The notes beneath the pieces are model-generated. The model was given only the letters and a program-made list of their open reading frames with translations. It was not told the DNA's origin and did no database searches. Shown piece by piece: positions 13,911-19,810 of a stretch of 19,810 bases of DNA; position 1 is the first letter of the stretch, and the number at the start of each line of letters is the position of its first letter. Where the stretch lies: the NCBI GenBank assembly GCA_024232355.1, contig JAAEPW010000975.1:1-19810 (forward strand), in the 5' to 3' direction. Source of the DNA: Chloroflexota bacterium (GTDB taxonomy: Bacteria > Chloroflexota > Anaerolineae > B4-G1). The position numbers and the translations under genes are program-made.

Positions 13911-14714
13911 TTAACCTACGGAATTTATCTTGGCTACTGCAAATACCTCTCGTTCAAAGAACCAGCAGAACGGCGGCCAATTGAATAGAATGTGACGAGC
14001 AACATAGAGTACCCAGCCTTCCTTTCGATTCTGTGGTGGGGTATCCAACCACACCTGGGCATCAAATCCTGTCTGCTGCAACACTCGCCGGAGGCTGGTC
14101 ACGCTTTGTTCGTTCACGTGCACGTCGAGATTGTCTGGGATAATCGCACGGGGGTCCTCGGGATACTTTGTCCCTTGGCCCATCACTGTGCGCACTAACC
14201 GTACCAAGGGGTACGCATACTGGTTGTACCAGGCGTTGGGAGCGGTATGGACAATGAGCCGTCCATCAGGGCGCAACACACGTCGCACTTCTGCTAGCGC
14301 TTGGTTCAGTTCCCACGGATGAAGATGCTCTACGATGTCAAACATCAGTACGCGGTCGAAAAAAGCGGTGGGAAAGGGAAGCCACTTGGCGTTGGCCTGA
14401 TAGATGTGCTCTGCATCCCTCGCCATACGTAATGCTACCGGTGCATAGTCCATGCCATAGGCCTGCACACCTAGTTTTGTACAGTGACGCACAATCTCGC
14501 CCCGCCCACATCCGACGTCGAGCACTCGCATGCTGGGGGTAACCTCGGCCACTTGAAATGCTTGGTGCAACCGGCGTGAGAGGTGTTCCCCTTCGCTGGC
14601 GATGAATTCTGTGTACCCTTCGCAAGCACCTAAAAAATAGGCTTCGTCATATCGGTCTGGTTGAACCGGCTTGGCTGGTTCAACCTTTTGTTTGATTCCC
14701 AACACATCTTTCAT
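13911..14714 (-). CDS. Class I SAM-dependent methyltransferase
   Basis: 267 residues, Methyltransf_11/25-like. Motif I is VLDVGCGRGE (64-73), the acidic residue binding the SAM ribose is D89 (YGMDYAPVAL), motif II-like FDRVLMFDIVEHLHP follows, and then LRPDGRLIVHTAPN. The C-terminal third (about 160-267) is a hydrophobic cap-like region ending in FNWPPFCWFFEREVFAVAK, which may bring it to the membrane. The acceptor is unknown; the position between murJ and a sortase suggests an envelope lipid or glycan. The start is ATG 14714 with a weak ribosome site. It is expressed from a near-consensus promoter at 14780-14752, inside the end of murJ. Confidence 0.88.
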   Translation of the reverse strand: MKDVLGIKQKVEPAKPVQPDRYDEAYFLGACEGYTEFIASEGEHLSRRLHQAFQVAEVTPSMRVLDVGCGRGEIVRHCTKLGVQAYGMDYAPVALRMARDAEHIYQANAKWLPFPTAFFDRVLMFDIVEHLHPWELNQALAEVRRVLRPDGRLIVHTAPNAWYNQYAYPLVRLVRTVMGQGTKYPEDPRAIIPDNLDVHVNEQSVTSLRRVLQQTGFDAQVWLDTPPQNRKEGWVLYVARHILFNWPPFCWFFEREVFAVAKINSVG

Positions 14715-14751
14715 TTGTGTGATTTATCCATTTGTGTTTCAAATGCATAGC

Positions 14752-14780
14752 ATTATAATCTACCGCCTACGCTCCGTCAA
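14752..14780 (-). promoter_or_regulatory. Sigma70-type promoter of the methyltransferase-sortase operon
   Basis: On the minus strand, TTGACG (14780-14775), 17 bp, TATAAT (14757-14752). The -35 lies within the last codons of murJ. The predicted start is near 14745, giving a leader of about 30 nt before ATG 14714. Confidence 0.75.
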
Positions 14781-16364
14781 GCGTCGCCCCAACCCGCGCA
14801 GAGACTGTCCCAACAACCGAACTTCCTCCACTCGCAGGAGAATTGCCAGCGTTCCATAGATGACGGCCCCGACAAGTCCGCTTCCACCTACTAGCAGCAC
14901 TTCACCCACTAATCCAGCTGGCACAATCGGTGCCAGCCTTTGTACTACCAAGTGAACCAGCCCACCCATCACAATTGAGGCAGTTGCAGCCTTGACAACG
15001 AGCCCCCAAATCCCATATCCGCGCAGTCCACCCGTGTTGCGTCGCAGGAACACGAGCATGATCAATGCGTGCGCCGCCCACTTGAGCGAGTTTGCCAGTA
15101 TCAAGCCATTCAACGTCAGAGACATGAAAAGTATCTGTGCTAGGGCCAAGAACACATACAGAATCACTGTCGCTACACCTACCAGTGCAGGGGTCCATGT
15201 GTCCTTGCGAGCATAAAAGGCAAAGATCAGTGGTTGATCTATGGCTGCAAAGATCAAGCCTATCAGATGATAGCGTAATGCCGTGACTGTCGCCAGCGTA
15301 TCAATGGCGCTAAAATCTCCATGCTCGAAAACCAGCGCAATAATCGGAGTTGCCAACACCCACAAGCCAACGGTCGCGGGGATGGTCAATGTCAGTACCA
15401 GCCGCAAGCCTTGGGCAAGCGTATTTTTGAAAGGATCGAGTTGTTCGTCAGTCGCTTGACGGGAGAGGGTCGGCAGAATGGCAATGGAGACAGCAGTAAC
15501 AACCAATCCAAGGGGAAGTTGAATCATTGTCGCCGAGTACTTCATCCAAGAGATGGAAGCATCGCCGGTATGAGAGGCCAGACGATAGCTGAGCAACTCG
15601 GCCAACTTGTCCACCGCCAGGCCAATCAGAATGGGCAAATATAGGCGGCCGATACGCCGCAAGGCGGGGTGATGTAGGTTGAGAGTTGGGCGCAAGCGAG
15701 CATCACGTAACCCTGGTAGTTGCAGGGCTACCTGGAGAACGGATCCTACCAGTAACCCCACGGCCATGCTGTAGACTCCCCATCGATGACCGAACACTAG
15801 CGCCGCGACCACTACGGCGGCATTGAAAACGGCCGGGGTGAACGCCGGCAATGTGAATCGTTTGAGTGCATATAGTGCACCGGTCAGGATGCTGGCCAAA
15901 CTAAGGAAGAGAACTCCTGGAAGCACCAAGCGTAAAAGACTGGTTGCTAGTGCTTGATCGGCGAGCGATAGACCTCCTGCGGAAAGCCATATCAACTGTG
16001 AGGTCAACAGTTCTCCAGCCAGTACAAAAGCGCACACAAGCACACATACAATGCCAAGGATAATGCTCAGCAAACGCCACATTTCTGCTCGTCGCTCGGG
16101 CGCTGCGTAATCCGATAAAATGGGGATCAAGGCTGAACTGATCATGCCTCCCACCAAAAGGTCGTAAACGATGCTGGGGATACTCATAGCCGTATCCAAC
16201 GCGCTCACGTTACCGCCTGCCCCGAACAAATTTGCCTTGACTGTCTCGCGTACCAGCCCCAGCACGCGGCTGGCGATGTTTCCCATCGCGATGATTCCTG
16301 CTGCCTGCGCGACCTCTACTTTTGGTATATTTGATTCTGGCAATCCGTCGTGTGTTTCGTTCAA
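14760..16364 (-). CDS. murJ: Lipid II flippase MurJ (MviN)
   Basis: 534-residue member of the MOP superfamily that flips lipid-linked peptidoglycan precursor across the cytoplasmic membrane. About 14 hydrophobic helices are present. Family signatures include IIAMGNIASRVLGLVRE near residues 23-40, the LVGGMISSALIPILSDY block (about 70-86), and Arg-containing helix starts. Length is typical (about 510-550). The start is TTG 16364 with AGGGGG six bases upstream; ATG 16380 belongs to another frame. The C-terminus ends in a basic tail (RGLGRRLTERRR). It is divergent from the DUF4432 gene, with its own candidate promoter at 16438-16410. Confidence 0.93.
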   Translation of the reverse strand: MNETHDGLPESNIPKVEVAQAAGIIAMGNIASRVLGLVRETVKANLFGAGGNVSALDTAMSIPSIVYDLLVGGMISSALIPILSDYAAPERRAEMWRLLSIILGIVCVLVCAFVLAGELLTSQLIWLSAGGLSLADQALATSLLRLVLPGVLFLSLASILTGALYALKRFTLPAFTPAVFNAAVVVAALVFGHRWGVYSMAVGLLVGSVLQVALQLPGLRDARLRPTLNLHHPALRRIGRLYLPILIGLAVDKLAELLSYRLASHTGDASISWMKYSATMIQLPLGLVVTAVSIAILPTLSRQATDEQLDPFKNTLAQGLRLVLTLTIPATVGLWVLATPIIALVFEHGDFSAIDTLATVTALRYHLIGLIFAAIDQPLIFAFYARKDTWTPALVGVATVILYVFLALAQILFMSLTLNGLILANSLKWAAHALIMLVFLRRNTGGLRGYGIWGLVVKAATASIVMGGLVHLVVQRLAPIVPAGLVGEVLLVGGSGLVGAVIYGTLAILLRVEEVRLLGQSLRGLGRRLTERRR

Positions 16365-16409
16365 TCTGTTCCCCCTGCATCGTGGAAAAAGCCCCCACGA
16401 ATACGTGCC

Positions 16410-16438
16410 ATTCTACCGCGATTTGCCCAAGACCACAA
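16410..16438 (-). promoter_or_regulatory. Candidate murJ promoter
   Basis: On the minus strand, TTGTGG (16438-16433), 17 bp, TAGAAT (16415-16410). The boxes are moderately good and lie about 46 bp before the TTG start. Confidence 0.5.
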
Positions 16439-16470
16439 ACGGGAAATGCAAGTGATTTCGCACTATGTTT

Positions 16471-16499
16471 TTGACGCTGTGACAGAAGCACAGTATAAT
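16471..16499 (+). promoter_or_regulatory. Near-consensus sigma70-type promoter of the DUF4432 gene
   Basis: TTGACG (16471-16476), 17 bp, TATAAT (16494-16499). The predicted start near 16506 gives a leader of about 44 nt. It has the same box sequences and spacing as the minus-strand promoter at 14780-14752. Confidence 0.8.
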
Positions 16500-16538
16500 A
16501 CGATCGGTGAATGCATTCTCGGAAATGCTCTTCCAATT

Positions 16539-16544
16539 GGAGGA
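16539..16544 (+). promoter_or_regulatory. Ribosome binding site fixing a TTG start
   Basis: GGAGGA five bases before TTG 16550. The upstream in-frame ATG at 16511 lies at the predicted transcription start and has no ribosome site, so TTG 16550 is preferred. Confidence 0.8.
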
Positions 16545-16549
16545 AACCT

Positions 16550-17644
16550 TTGACTAGATCTGAAACCATCATCATTATCACTCCCCAGTTTTTTACCGAG
16601 CGAGAAAAAACCTTGGTTGAGCATGGTGTTTTGACGGCTGCCGTATTCCGTTTCGACAGCGGCGTGTGTGGGCTGCGATTGAGCAATGAACTGGGTCATC
16701 TCGTGATGCTGCCTTTCCAAGGACAACAAATCTGGTCGGCAGAGTTTGGCGGACGAAACCTCACGATGAAGTCAATGTTCACCGATCCGCGCCCTACCCG
16801 CGAGTATTTGGGGACCTATGGCGGTTTTTTGATTCACTGCGGGGCGACGGCGATGGGCGTCCCTTCCAAGGATGATGTACATCCCCTGCACGGCGAACTG
16901 CCCAACGCACCCTATCAAAACGCCTGCATAGTCATTGGTCAAGACGAAAATGGAACTTTTATAGGGCTGGGTGGATGCTACCAACATACTGTGGCCTTTA
17001 GCCACAACTATACTGCTGAACCGTTGGTCAAGCTCTATGCTGGCTCCTCTCTGTTCCGGTTGATGCTGACCGTTACCAATCTCAAGCAATCAGAGATGGA
17101 GTTGATGTACTTGGCGCACATCAACTTTAGGCCGGTAGACGGCGGTCGCTTGGTGTATAGCGCGCTTTGCAACTCTGAGCACGTGCGCGTGCGGACGAGT
17201 ATCCCTTCACATATTCGTGCCCAGCCTGGCTATGCCGAGTTCATTGAGAAACTGGTTCACCGTCCTGAAAATCACAATTTACTATCGCCTGATTTGATAT
17301 TTGACCCAGAGATCGTCTTTTTCATCGATTACCTGACCGATGATGCAGGTTGGGCACACAGTATGCAAGTTCGCCCCGATGGCAGTGCCGACTATGTCCG
17401 ACATCGCCCAGAGCAGTTGGGCCAGGGTATCCGGTGGATCTCACGCACGGCAGACCAGGATGCGCTGGGGCTTGTTTTGCCCGCCACTGCCGAACCAGAG
17501 GGGTACCTGGCAGAAAAGGCCAAAGGGAATATCAAGACGGTCCCCGCCAGGAGTGAATTCCGCTGTGAAATAGAGATGGGTGTATTGTCGGCGGACGAGG
17601 CGAAACATATGGAAGAGAAAATCGTACAGATAGTAGTGGGTTGA
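16550..17644 (+). CDS. DUF4432 family protein, aldose 1-epimerase-like fold
   Basis: 364 residues resembling the DUF4432 branch of the galactose-mutarotase-like superfamily, which acts on free or modified sugars in the cytoplasm. Visible features are an N-terminal beta-rich half, a His-rich motif HPLHGELPNAPY (111-122) that resembles the mutarotase HG motif, LTVTNLKQSEMELMYLAHINF in the position of the mutarotase substrate-shaping strand, and an acidic C-terminus. Whether it interconverts anomers or isomerises another sugar carbon cannot be told. It is transcribed from the strong promoter at 16471-16499. Its TGA is 280 bp before the nucleotidyltransferase-kinase gene, but 258 bp of that gap is a transposon insertion with its duplication; the ancestral spacing was 22 bp. 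Confidence 0.75.
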   Translation: MTRSETIIIITPQFFTEREKTLVEHGVLTAAVFRFDSGVCGLRLSNELGHLVMLPFQGQQIWSAEFGGRNLTMKSMFTDPRPTREYLGTYGGFLIHCGATAMGVPSKDDVHPLHGELPNAPYQNACIVIGQDENGTFIGLGGCYQHTVAFSHNYTAEPLVKLYAGSSLFRLMLTVTNLKQSEMELMYLAHINFRPVDGGRLVYSALCNSEHVRVRTSIPSHIRAQPGYAEFIEKLVHRPENHNLLSPDLIFDPEIVFFIDYLTDDAGWAHSMQVRPDGSADYVRHRPEQLGQGIRWISRTADQDALGLVLPATAEPEGYLAEKAKGNIKTVPARSEFRCEIEMGVLSADEAKHMEEKIVQIVVG

Positions 17645-17648
17645 TCCT

Positions 17649-17658
17649 AGATTTTGTA
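17649..17658. repeat. Target-site duplication, left copy
   Basis: agattttgta directly abuts the left end of the inverted-repeat element (17659). The same 10 bases follow its right end at 17907-17916. Confidence 0.9.
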
Positions 17659-17906
17659 CAGGGCTGTTCAGTTCTAGCTTTCCAAAGCTCTACTCCTCGT
17701 CCCAAGGGCGATTTGGGGTAGAAAATTACTCACACGTCAATGTTTTGTTACATGGGCCGCCCCCGGGACCCTATACCCTTTGTCCCTGGGTCAAAGGACC
17801 AGGGGCTTGGCAGCACCTGTCCTGGACCGACAGGTACAGAGTTCAGGACAAGTGCGGGGGCTGTGAGCGATCTGTACCAAAAGATCGTTAGAACTGAACA
17901 GCCCTG
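17659..17906. mobile_element. 248-bp MITE with 18-bp perfect TIRs and 10-bp TSD
   Basis: The ends are perfect 18-bp inverted repeats: cagggctgttcagttcta (17659-17676) and its reverse complement (17889-17906). Both sides are flanked exactly by agattttgta. The interior has no open frame of note and no transposase. It contains further hairpins such as acctgtc (17815-17821) with gacaggt (17829-17835), and ccctgg/ccaggg around 17784-17804. A terminal CA and a 10-bp duplication are consistent with IS4-type transposases acting in trans, but the parent family is inference. The perfect TIRs and duplication suggest recent insertion. Confidence 0.92.
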
Positions 17907-17916
17907 AGATTTTGTA
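17907..17916. repeat. Target-site duplication, right copy
   Basis: agattttgta, identical to 17649-17658. The following aggggc supplies the ribosome site for ATG 17925, so the insertion left the translation signal of the downstream gene intact. Confidence 0.9.
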
Positions 17917-17924
17917 GGGGCATA

Positions 17925-19067
17925 ATGCGTAAAAAAGTTTTCGTGAGTGGATGCTACGATCTCTTACACAGCGGACACATCGCTTTCTTTCGAGAGGCTG
18001 CCTCGTATGGTGATCTGTACGTGGCTGTTGGATCGGATAAAACCATCTATGATCTGAAAGGCCGGGTTCCCGTAAATAGCGAACAAGAGCGCCTGTTTAT
18101 GATCCAGTCCATCTCTTGTGTGAAGAAAGCCTTTATCTCTCAAGGGTCTGGGATGCTCGATTTTCTCACCGAGTTCCAAGAGATTGAGCCTGATATGCTC
18201 ATCGTGAACGAGGATGGTAACACGCCGGACAAGCAAGAGTTATGCAAACGTGCAGGCGTCGAGTTTACTGTTCTCAAAAGAGAGCCGCATCTTGGTCTGA
18301 CGCCGCGCTCAACGACGGCTTTGAGAGGCATAGATCGGATGCCGTTTCGCATAGATTTGGCTGGCGGCTGGCTTGACCAACCTTTTGTGTCAAAGTTTCA
18401 TCCTGGTTCTGTGATCACGATTTCGCTCGAACCGACGATAGAATTTAACGAGCGCAGCGGTATGGCGTCCAGCACCAGGCGGAGCGCGATTGATCTGTGG
18501 GGACCCCGGATGCCTGCCGGGGATACCGAAAAGTTGGCCAAGATATTATTCTGCTACGACAACCCGCCGGGCACAACGGAGATTTCCGGCTCACAAGATG
18601 CGATTGGGCTCGTCTTTCCGGGCCTGGCAAAGTCATATTACAAAGGAGAGTATTGGCCCACGAGAATAGACCAGGTGCAAGACGAGTTACACCTTAAATT
18701 TATAGAAAGTGCGCTGTATTTGATTCCTTTGGGACCGAGGCATTCTGGGTTCAGTGTGCTCAGCGGTACCACCATCACAGAGAGCGGGGCCAAAACTCTG
18801 GCAGATGCCACAGAGAACTGCTGGAAAGCTATCCTAAACTGTGACCTGGCCGATTTTGGCCTACACGTGAGACAGGCTTTTGAAGCGCAAATTGCCATGT
18901 TTCCCAACATGATGAACAAGATGATGGAGAAACTCATTCACCGGTACGAGGACGTGGCCTTGGGATGGAAAGTGTCTGGAGCCGGTGGCGGAGGCTATCT
19001 CATATTGGTGTCAGACACGCCGGTAGAGAACGCGGTCTCGATTCGTATCCGGCGTGCGGGAGATTGA
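17925..19067 (+). CDS. Fused cytidylyltransferase-like / GHMP sugar kinase protein
   Basis: 380 residues, two domains. The N-terminal nucleotidyltransferase (about 1-125) has the HxGH signature HSGH (15-18) in FVSGCYDLLHSGHIAF, and an ISxxxx-like region near 127-130 (TPRSTT). The GHMP kinase domain (about 135-375) has the substrate-end motif RMPFRIDLAGGWLDQP (138-153), a divergent phosphate loop around 178-188 (GMASSTRRSA in place of GLGSS), SGSQDAIG (221-228), and the C-terminal motif KVSGAGGGGYLILVSD (349-364). The order differs from HldE, where the kinase (PfkB type) comes first. The predicted role is phosphorylation of a sugar and transfer of a nucleotidyl group to give an NDP-sugar. The substrate is unknown. 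The start is ATG 17925 with AGGGG upstream; it was probably co-transcribed with the DUF4432 gene before the MITE inserted. Confidence 0.85.
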   Translation: MRKKVFVSGCYDLLHSGHIAFFREAASYGDLYVAVGSDKTIYDLKGRVPVNSEQERLFMIQSISCVKKAFISQGSGMLDFLTEFQEIEPDMLIVNEDGNTPDKQELCKRAGVEFTVLKREPHLGLTPRSTTALRGIDRMPFRIDLAGGWLDQPFVSKFHPGSVITISLEPTIEFNERSGMASSTRRSAIDLWGPRMPAGDTEKLAKILFCYDNPPGTTEISGSQDAIGLVFPGLAKSYYKGEYWPTRIDQVQDELHLKFIESALYLIPLGPRHSGFSVLSGTTITESGAKTLADATENCWKAILNCDLADFGLHVRQAFEAQIAMFPNMMNKMMEKLIHRYEDVALGWKVSGAGGGGYLILVSDTPVENAVSIRIRRAGD

Positions 19068-19095
19068 GGCGCTATTTAGATGGAGGGAAGGAACA

Positions 19096-19641
19096 ATGAA
19101 AAATCATAATGTAGAGATTGAAAACCATGTTGTATTGTTCACTGATATTCATAATTTTTCAATCGCCGTCAATGCCTTGGGAAAAGATCAGTACGGTTTC
19201 CTGCAAGAATTTTACGAGAAACTGGGCGACGTAATCGTTGCGCACGACGGCGAGATCATAAAATACTTGGGAGACGCGATCCTGTGCATCTTTGATTCGG
19301 AAAGCCAAGCGGTTGAGAGCGCCTTGAAAATGCGCCAAGTTTTTTCCGATATCGTCACAGGGAGAAATCTCTCCGGCGATACCGAGCTTGAAATCGGTAT
19401 TAGTGCCGGAGAGGCGGGCATTGGCATATTTGGGCACAAGTCGCTGATGCAAAGAGACGTATTTGGTGTTGTGGTCAATCAAGCGGCGATGATTGGGCAT
19501 CACAGGGGGGTTGCTATCACGGAAAGCGTCTATGATAAAATCAAAACACACTATGAGACCAACCGGCTGCCCGATTTTGAGGTCAAATGGCAGGATGAAC
19601 CGTTGAAAATATGGGAAATCGTCGAATCATCAAAAGGGTGA
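19096..19641 (+). CDS. Stand-alone class III adenylate/guanylate cyclase-like domain
   Basis: 181 residues covering only a cyclase homology domain, with no membrane or sensor part. The metal-binding aspartates are D17 (LFTDIHNFS) and D60 (KYLGDAIL). The purine-selecting pair K57 and D121 (QRDVFG) is adenine-type, and N128 is present (VVNQAA). The transition-state arginine expected four residues later is replaced by M132, so full catalytic activity is doubtful. The start is ATG 19096 with a purine-rich ribosome region ggagggaagg. It follows the kinase gene by 28 bp, so the two are likely co-transcribed. It could act as a cyclase, or as a nucleotide-binding regulatory domain. Confidence 0.82.
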   Translation: MKNHNVEIENHVVLFTDIHNFSIAVNALGKDQYGFLQEFYEKLGDVIVAHDGEIIKYLGDAILCIFDSESQAVESALKMRQVFSDIVTGRNLSGDTELEIGISAGEAGIGIFGHKSLMQRDVFGVVVNQAAMIGHHRGVAITESVYDKIKTHYETNRLPDFEVKWQDEPLKIWEIVESSKG

Positions 19642-19642
19642 A

Positions 19643-19726
19643 ATGCCGAGGAAAAGAAAAAAGCCACGCTTTACCCCAATACCCGTGAATGAAAAATCAA
19701 GCTGGCACCCCTTCCACACGTATTGA
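19643..19726 (+). CDS. Tiny basic ORF after the cyclase gene
   Basis: 27-codon ORF beginning one base after the cyclase TGA (19639-19641), with GGGTG upstream. The product starts PRKRKKPRFTPIPV, strongly basic. It overlaps a competing minus-strand reading. Weak support; listed because the spacing fits translational coupling. Confidence 0.15.
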   Translation: MPRKRKKPRFTPIPVNEKSSWHPFHTY

Positions 19727-19810
19727 GGCAACCGGGGATTCCCAGATGATTTTCAGTTCTTTCTCCAAGTCTCGTTTTTCAGATTTGTGTGTTTTGTTTT
19801 TCCGTTTGAA
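19697..19810 (-). CDS. Possible C-terminal end of a convergent gene, cut by the window edge
   Basis: An open frame enters from the right edge on the minus strand and ends at the TGA 19699-19697. It covers 37 codons that read basic at first and end LEKELKIIWESPVASIRV. The amino-acid composition is protein-like, but the segment is too short to assign; family not recognised. Confidence 0.3.
   Translation of the reverse strand, partial: FKRKNKTHKSEKRDLEKELKIIWESPVASIRVEGVPA

Noticed and set aside
16210..16686. 158-residue minus-strand ORF overlapping the start of murJ with an ATG at 16380
   Set aside because: The ATG is in another frame from murJ. The product has no family features, while the TTG start gives a normal MurJ N-terminus with a ribosome site.
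17659..17906. Small RNA gene or riboswitch upstream of the nucleotidyltransferase-kinase
   Set aside because: The 18-bp ends flanked by an exact 10-bp duplication are fully explained by transposition.
1..19810. CRISPR array or prophage
   Set aside because: No regularly spaced direct repeats and no phage structural, integrase or cas genes were seen on either strand.

Overview
The window reads as bacterial chromosome of moderate GC. A fabF-fabH-acyl-CoA carboxylase operon, a membrane-anchored sortase next to murJ, a NarL-type histidine kinase with a GAF domain, and many TTG/GTG starts suggest a Chloroflexota (Anaerolineae-like) genome. This taxonomic guess is inference only; there is no rRNA or other phylogenetic marker here. 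No phage genes, CRISPR array or rRNA were seen.

Layout. 1-614: decayed 3' remnant of a putative glycosidase-like gene. 704-1375: a REP-associated tyrosine transposase (RAYT) bracketed by two identical 33-nt palindromes. 1617-2543: alpha/beta hydrolase (minus) whose membrane-anchor coding region extends upstream of any standard start codon. 2545-2781: divergent intergenic region rich in dyads. 2782-8727: tight five-gene operon fabF, fabH, carboxyltransferase, accC, accB. It would make malonyl-CoA and perform the initiating and elongating condensations of fatty acid synthesis. 8728-8920: stacked hairpins between convergent genes. 8921-9493: HD-domain hydrolase (minus). 9494-9925: a strong-looking sigma70-type promoter followed by a structured segment ending in a near-perfect tRNA T-arm and acceptor 3' strand. 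9926-12504: membrane sensor histidine kinase plus an unknown polytopic membrane protein. 12505-12671: hairpins. 12672-16364 (minus): murJ, then methyltransferase, sortase and a small tail-anchored protein, with a near-consensus promoter inside the end of murJ. 16365-16549: divergent promoters. 16550-19641: DUF4432 (mutarotase-like) protein, fused cytidylyltransferase/GHMP sugar kinase, and a class III cyclase-like domain protein.

The most informative structure is at 17649-17916. A 248-bp non-coding element with perfect 18-bp terminal inverted repeats and a perfect 10-bp target-site duplication (a MITE) has inserted between the DUF4432 gene and the fused nucleotidyltransferase-kinase gene. Removing it and one duplication leaves 22 bp between stop and start, so the two genes were probably one operon. 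Together they suggest a sugar salvage route (anomer/epimer handling, 1-phosphorylation, nucleotidyl transfer) whose substrate cannot be read from the sequence.
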